Shown one piece after another: positions 35,264 to 39,299 of a DNA stretch of 39,299 bases; positions within the stretch are counted from its first letter, which is position 1; every line of letters begins with the position of its first letter. The position numbers and the translations under genes are program-made. Source of the DNA: an uncultured archaeon (GTDB lineage: Archaea; Micrarchaeota; Micrarchaeia; CABMEP01); assembly GCA_902385155.1 (NCBI GenBank), contig CABMEP010000035.1, positions 1 to 39,299 on the forward strand. The letters run 5' to 3'. The notes below the pieces were generated by a model, which made no database searches, was not told the origin of the DNA, and saw nothing but the letters and a program-made list of their open reading frames with translations.

Positions 35264-36046
35264 TCAGAGCGCGGCGAACAGTCTCTTTATCTCGTCCAGG
35301 GTGAGAGTGAACACCCTCCTCTCGCCCAATCCCAGCCGTTCGGCCGCGCTGTCCGCCTTCGGATAATTGGTCTCAAGCTCCCCGGCCCTCAGCGCGGAAT
35401 GGACTGTGTTCTTCCTGTGCGAGAAGAGCCGTTCTATGAACTTGTCCCTATCCGCATCGCGCTTCTCGTCGGTCTTGGTGAGCATCACCATCGCCGAATC
35501 CACCTGCGGCATCGGCCTGAACGAGCCGCGCTTCACGGATCGGAGGTAGATCGGCCTGAAATAGAGCTGGGTCATCACGCTGAGGCGCGACCAGTCCCTC
35601 TCGCCGGGCTTCGCCACCATCCTCTGCACGAATTCCTTCTGCAGGCAGAGGAGCGCCTGCTCGAAACTGAACTCGGGGAGCTTGAACAGCAGCGGGGATG
35701 AGATCACGTACGGCACGTTGCTGATTATCAGGTCTATTCTCTTGGCTTTGGCCCGCTTCATTATGTCCGCTTCCGATAAGCCAAGGAAATCGGCGTGTAT
35801 CACGCGGACGTCCTTGTCCTCGTCGAATTCGAACAGCTCGGTCAGGGCCTCCACCATGACCTCGTCCTTCTCCACGATGATGAGCTTCTTGGCCGTCTCC
35901 GCGATCCGCTTGCTGAGGTTGCCTGTCCCCCCGCCTATCTCCAGCACTGTCTTGCCTTCAGGCCCGAGCATCGCCGTCTCGTAGTCCAGCGCCTTCTCGT
36001 CCATGAGCATATGCTGCCCGAAACGCCTTGTCCGTTGGTGGGTCAT
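35264..36046 (-). CDS. ksgA: 16S rRNA dimethyltransferase KsgA/RsmA
   Basis: FGQHMLMDEKALD, VLEIGGGTGNLSKRIAE, LIISNVPYVISSPLL. Confidence 0.95.
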   Translation of the reverse strand: MTHQRTRRFGQHMLMDEKALDYETAMLGPEGKTVLEIGGGTGNLSKRIAETAKKLIIVEKDEVMVEALTELFEFDEDKDVRVIHADFLGLSEADIMKRAKAKRIDLIISNVPYVISSPLLFKLPEFSFEQALLCLQKEFVQRMVAKPGERDWSRLSVMTQLYFRPIYLRSVKRGSFRPMPQVDSAMVMLTKTDEKRDADRDKFIERLFSHRKNTVHSALRAGELETNYPKADSAAERLGLGERRVFTLTLDEIKRLFAAL

Positions 36047-36149
36047 ATCATCAGCGCTATCAGCTATCCTTCATCCTATTAAACATGGAGCTTCCGCTCG
36101 AGCGGAGAGGATAAAGAAAAAGGAGAGAAAAGAAAAAGAAACGGAGCGT

Positions 36150-36713
36150 TCAGCCGAAAGAGCCGGCCTGGGTCAGACCGTACATCACGAGCATCGCGGC
36201 TATCGCGGCGCCCACGATGAACGCGACTATCGCCAGGACGATTCCCGGGATCAGCCACGCGAGGACCGCCTTCACCGTGTCCAGCTTGTGCACTTCCTTG
36301 ATGGAGAGCGTGAGCGGATAGAGCATGTAGAGGCTCAGAAGTCCGTTCAGTATCCCTCCGAGGACGGGCACTATGTTGAGCACGCCCGCTATCGCGATCG
36401 GGGCTCCGAACAGCGAGTAGAGGCAATACTGCTGGGAGAACTCTCCCTTTCCGCCCAGTATCTTCGCCATCACCCACACGACGCCGTTGCCGAGCAGGGA
36501 CATGAGCAGGGTGGCTATCGCGCCGCCTATCGCCCCGCCTATGAGGCCCATCGGTCCAGCCATGAGGCCGACCACGGCACCGCACACCGCACCGGCGAGG
36601 GTCATGACGATCGCGGCGTCAACCAATGACGCCTTCTTCTTGTTCGCCTTTGCTAATGTTTCAGCCGGCTTCGTGAGGGCCGGAATCCACATGTCAGTCG
36701 GAATGTCTACCAT
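36150..36713 (-). CDS. YIP1-like membrane protein
   Basis: Several Gly-rich TM helices; FSQQYCLYSLFGAPIAIAGVLNIVPVLGGILNGLLSLYMLYPL. Confidence 0.65.
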   Translation of the reverse strand: MVDIPTDMWIPALTKPAETLAKANKKKASLVDAAIVMTLAGAVCGAVVGLMAGPMGLIGGAIGGAIATLLMSLLGNGVVWVMAKILGGKGEFSQQYCLYSLFGAPIAIAGVLNIVPVLGGILNGLLSLYMLYPLTLSIKEVHKLDTVKAVLAWLIPGIVLAIVAFIVGAAIAAMLVMYGLTQAGSFG

Positions 36714-36779
36714 GACAGACGTTCCACTAGGGAGTTTAAAAACCTCACTACGACGTGGCCGGATGGCGGGCCCGGGCAG

Positions 36780-37397
36780 TTATCTCCTGAATCCGCCTGG
36801 CCGTCCGCTGTAGCCGCCGTACCCGTGCTGCTCATGCGGCGGGGTCGGGGGCCTGGTGAACAGGAAATACCTCTCCTCGCCGTTGAGCTCGGCCACCACC
36901 CGTTCGGTGATGATGTCCGCGGGGTTCAGCATGTGCGGTATGCGCTTCAGCATTTCGTCGAAGGACTCGAACGGCTTCTTGTCGCGCTCGTCGAGTATCT
37001 CCGCGAGGTGCTTCTTGCCCACCCCTGGCAATAATTCGAGCTGGTGCTGCCTGATGGTGATCGGGCCGCACTTGTTGATGAACGTGACGAACTCGGGCTC
37101 CCTCATCCTGACTATCTTCTTGATGACCGCCTTCAGCTCGCTCCTCGCCGAGCTGGATATCTGAGGCATCTCGATCCTGCCGCGGATCCTGTCCACCTCC
37201 TTCCTCAGGCTGAGCTCCTTGCCTATGTAGAGCCTGTCGCCGATGGATATCTCCAGGTCCTTCTTGGTGACCGCCTCGAGCAGGGTGAAGAAATTCTCCC
37301 CCACCATGAACACCGTAGGCTCGCGGCGTATGTCATCGGACTTGCCCGATGGTAAATAGTCTAGCACGAAACCGTATTCTTCCATCATGGAGGTCAC
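36780..37397 (-). CDS. DUF655 protein (OB/HhH)
   Basis: EYGFVLDYLPSGKSDD...GITIRQHQLELLPGVGKKHLAEIL-like; next to rpoF/L21e. Confidence 0.88.
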   Translation of the reverse strand: MTSMMEEYGFVLDYLPSGKSDDIRREPTVFMVGENFFTLLEAVTKKDLEISIGDRLYIGKELSLRKEVDRIRGRIEMPQISSSARSELKAVIKKIVRMREPEFVTFINKCGPITIRQHQLELLPGVGKKHLAEILDERDKKPFESFDEMLKRIPHMLNPADIITERVVAELNGEERYFLFTRPPTPPHEQHGYGGYSGRPGGFRR

Positions 37398-37398
37398 C

Positions 37399-37740
37399 TC
37401 AGGCTTTGGCGTACTTACCTACGATCTCCAGCACCTTGGACACCTCGTCCTCGGTTAGGGCGAACGTCTCCTTGGCGAAGAGGGGCGCCACTTCATCCGG
37501 AGTCTTCGGCATGAGGTCAGCGAGCTTGACCGCCTTGGCGCGGTTGATCTTGGCGACCGCCGCCATCAGCTCGTCTATGAGCTCGTATGCCTTCTTCTTG
37601 TCCAGCTTCGCGACCTTCTTGGAATAGTCCAGTGTCTTGGTCTGCTCGAAGCCGGCCTCCATGTCGCTGGGCATCTCGAGTATCTCCTTCACGTCCGCGA
37701 GGGGGACCTCCTTTACATCAATAGTCCTTCGTCCTATCAT
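37399..37740 (-). CDS. rpoF: RNA polymerase subunit F (Rpb4)
   Basis: MIGRRTIDVKEVPLADVKEILEM..FEQTKTLDYSKKVAKL..LMPKTPDEVAPLFAKE; located between L21e and DUF655. Confidence 0.88.
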   Translation of the reverse strand: MIGRRTIDVKEVPLADVKEILEMPSDMEAGFEQTKTLDYSKKVAKLDKKKAYELIDELMAAVAKINRAKAVKLADLMPKTPDEVAPLFAKETFALTEDEVSKVLEIVGKYAKA

Positions 37741-37758
37741 ATGAATCACGCCCAATGA

Positions 37759-38043
37759 TCAGCAGCTCTTGAGGTGTATGGCTGTGGTGATGAACCTCTT
37801 TGTGAGGCTGCCGTCCTTCAGCTCGACGACATACGCGCTCCCCTGCTTGCCCACCACGGTGCCGACACGGCCGGCGTACCTCGGGGACGGGAAATCCTCG
37901 TACTTGGCGTTCGGCACGAGCTGCACCTTCGTTCCTACTTCCAGCTTGTGCATCCGCTCCGACACAGTGACGTCTCGCCTGCGCGCGTTCCTCCCGAGGA
38001 GGCGCGACCTGCGGTTCATTCTTCCCTTCGATGATCTCGCCAT
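37759..38043 (-). CDS. rpl21e: Ribosomal protein L21e
   Basis: MARSSKGRMNRRSRLLGRNARRRDVTVSERMHKLEVGTKVQLVPNAKYEDFPSPRYAGRVGTVVGKQG. Confidence 0.9.
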   Translation of the reverse strand: MARSSKGRMNRRSRLLGRNARRRDVTVSERMHKLEVGTKVQLVPNAKYEDFPSPRYAGRVGTVVGKQGSAYVVELKDGSLTKRFITTAIHLKSC

Positions 38044-38130
38044 ACATACCACTGATGATTATCCAACGTTCTCTATCTTCAAAAGAACTGTCATTATAGT
38101 ACATCTCGCATTTAAAAAACCAACGTTCGG

Positions 38131-38153
38131 GTATTTAAATGGCCTTTAAATAC
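38131..38153. promoter_or_regulatory. 9-bp perfect inverted repeat of TATA-like elements upstream of half-TBP
   Basis: GTATTTAAA-TGGCC-TTTAAATAC. Confidence 0.75.
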
Positions 38154-38158
38154 TTTTC

Positions 38159-38168
38159 TTTATAAATA
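38159..38168 (+). promoter_or_regulatory. TATA box of half-TBP gene
   Basis: TTTATAAATA, ~51 nt upstream of ATG, predicting a start site near 38185-38192. Confidence 0.6.
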
Positions 38169-38186
38169 CATACAGAGTTCTGCAGT

Positions 38187-38206
38187 GGCGCACATAGCGG
38201 TGCGCC
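38187..38206 (+). promoter_or_regulatory. 7-bp perfect inverted repeat / leader hairpin
   Basis: GGCGCAC-ATAGCG-GTGCGCC between TATA box and GAAGGTG/ATG of half-TBP. Confidence 0.65.
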
Positions 38207-38218
38207 GAAGGTGTATGC

Positions 38219-38497
38219 ATGGTAAGAGATGTTCCTTTCAGGATAGAGAATATCGTCGCTTCCGCGAATCTGGGCATAGAGCTTGATCTCTACACGCTCG
38301 GAAGGAAGGTGCCAGACATCGAATACGAGCCGGAGCAGTTCCCGGGCGCGATCCTGAAGCTGAAGGACCCGAAGGCGTCCCTCCTGCTCTTCAAGAACGG
38401 CAAGATCATCTGCACCGGGTGCAGGACCGAGCACGAAGTGAAGCTCGCCATCAGGAAGGCGCTCACCATCCTCCTCAAGGCGCAGAAGAAGAGATAG
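38219..38497 (+). CDS. Single-repeat TATA-binding protein homologue (half-TBP)
   Basis: RIENIVASANLGIELDLYTLGRKVPDIEYEPEQFPGAILKLKDPKASLLLFKNGKIICTGCRTEHEVKLAIRKALTILLKAQKKR then TAG; one TBP repeat only; no second repeat in the downstream sequence. Confidence 0.9.
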   Translation: MVRDVPFRIENIVASANLGIELDLYTLGRKVPDIEYEPEQFPGAILKLKDPKASLLLFKNGKIICTGCRTEHEVKLAIRKALTILLKAQKKR

Positions 38498-38642
38498 CAC
38501 CCTTCTTTTTTCTTTTATTCCGCACGGCCTAGCCTCCGGCCCGTCGTTCCCGGCCGCGTCCGTCCCCGATCCGCCGCACGTCAGGGCCGCTTCCAGCAAA
38601 GGATTTAAACCATGGATGGGTCAGCTAATCGTGGAGAGGAAG

Positions 38643-39299
38643 ATGGAACTGCAGAAAAGCGCCGAGCAGAATCCGATCGCGAGACAGAAGCAGATGGAAC
38701 GGATAGTGGATGCGGTCTTCCTCAACGAGGCCGCCGCCCTCAAGTATCCCAATGACAGGATGAGCGACCTGAGGTCAAAGTACGACGACTATGTCTCCTC
38801 CATAACCGCGACGGTGCGCGACCACGTCTCCAACCCGAGGAACGAGCGAGAGGTGTTCGACCATCTCGCCAGCATCTTCTATTCGAACTTCGATTATTCC
38901 GAGCGGAAGCTGGTCCTGACCGGCCTTGAGTCGAAGCCCCCGGCAGTCAACTGCTACGGCTCATCTCTCATGTTCGCGGACGTCATGGCCAGGATCGGCC
39001 TCGAGTTCCGGGTGGCGATAGCGCCGAACCACGTCTTCCTCGTGGGCAAGGAGTACCGCTTCGAGACCACGTACGACGACGGGGACGTCCTGCTGAATGT
39101 CAAGGACATCGGCAAGACCTATCCGCACTATTCCATCGGCGGCCTTGATTTCCTCCTCGCGGCGTCGTACAGCTCGGCGGGCCTGCATCTCATGGACGAG
39201 AGGCGGAACAAGGAGGCGATAGGGCTGTTCAGGAAGGCGCTCGAGATCAATCCGAAGAGCTCCGATGTCCAGTACAACCTCGGCCTATCCTACTGGAGG
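38643..39299 (+). CDS. Transglutaminase-like + TPR protein, C-terminus beyond window
   Basis: In-frame to window end: MELQKSAEQNPIARQKQMERIVDAVFLNEAAALKYP..VNCYGSSLMFADVMARIGLEFRVAIAPNHVFLVGKEYRFETTYDDG..NKEAIGLFRKALEINPKSSDVQYNLGLSYWR; TTTAAA box at 38603. An in-frame ATG at 38616 is also possible. Confidence 0.7.
   Translation, partial: MELQKSAEQNPIARQKQMERIVDAVFLNEAAALKYPNDRMSDLRSKYDDYVSSITATVRDHVSNPRNEREVFDHLASIFYSNFDYSERKLVLTGLESKPPAVNCYGSSLMFADVMARIGLEFRVAIAPNHVFLVGKEYRFETTYDDGDVLLNVKDIGKTYPHYSIGGLDFLLAASYSSAGLHLMDERRNKEAIGLFRKALEINPKSSDVQYNLGLSYWR

Overview
The window is archaeal: GC-rich, with TATA-box promoters, split or intron-bearing tRNAs, archaeal ribosomal proteins, aIF6, TFE, RpoK/RpoF, prefoldin, EndA and class I LysRS. 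A DPANN/Micrarchaeota-Diapherotrites-like source is plausible but unproven. Most of it is housekeeping: CDC48 N-terminus, FtsY/prefoldin/LX/aIF6/L31e/L39e/PDCD5/S19e/Rnp4 cluster, L21e-RpoF-DUF655-KsgA cluster, LemA-HtpX, Pus10, DtdA, EndoQ, Nth-like. I read six tRNA genes. Four carry introns supported by bulge-helix-bulge (BHB) folds, including tRNA-Arg(UCG) with a 36-nt intron in the T-loop (59/60) and a tRNA-Ile with a UAU anticodon. A fifth, the initiator tRNA-Met, has a ~16-nt insertion between acceptor and D stems and is overlapped by an AT-rich ORF resembling a PD-(D/E)XK homing nuclease. The most striking signal is a 92-codon ORF (38219-38497) encoding a single TBP repeat with both DNA-intercalating Phe positions kept. 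It sits behind an intergenic region holding a TATA-like 9-bp inverted repeat and a 7-bp inverted repeat near the predicted start site. Other notable items: an IspE-like (MEP pathway) GHMP kinase, a PAP2 + dolichol-kinase-like fusion, a lipoprotein/TM/roadblock fusion, a 25-aa CC-repeat cysteine-rich surface protein, a pseudopilin-like operon, a 1413-aa surface protein, a TFE with a histone-H1-like tail, a tailed histone-fold protein and a 37-aa acidic microprotein. All identifications are by eye; no searches were run.
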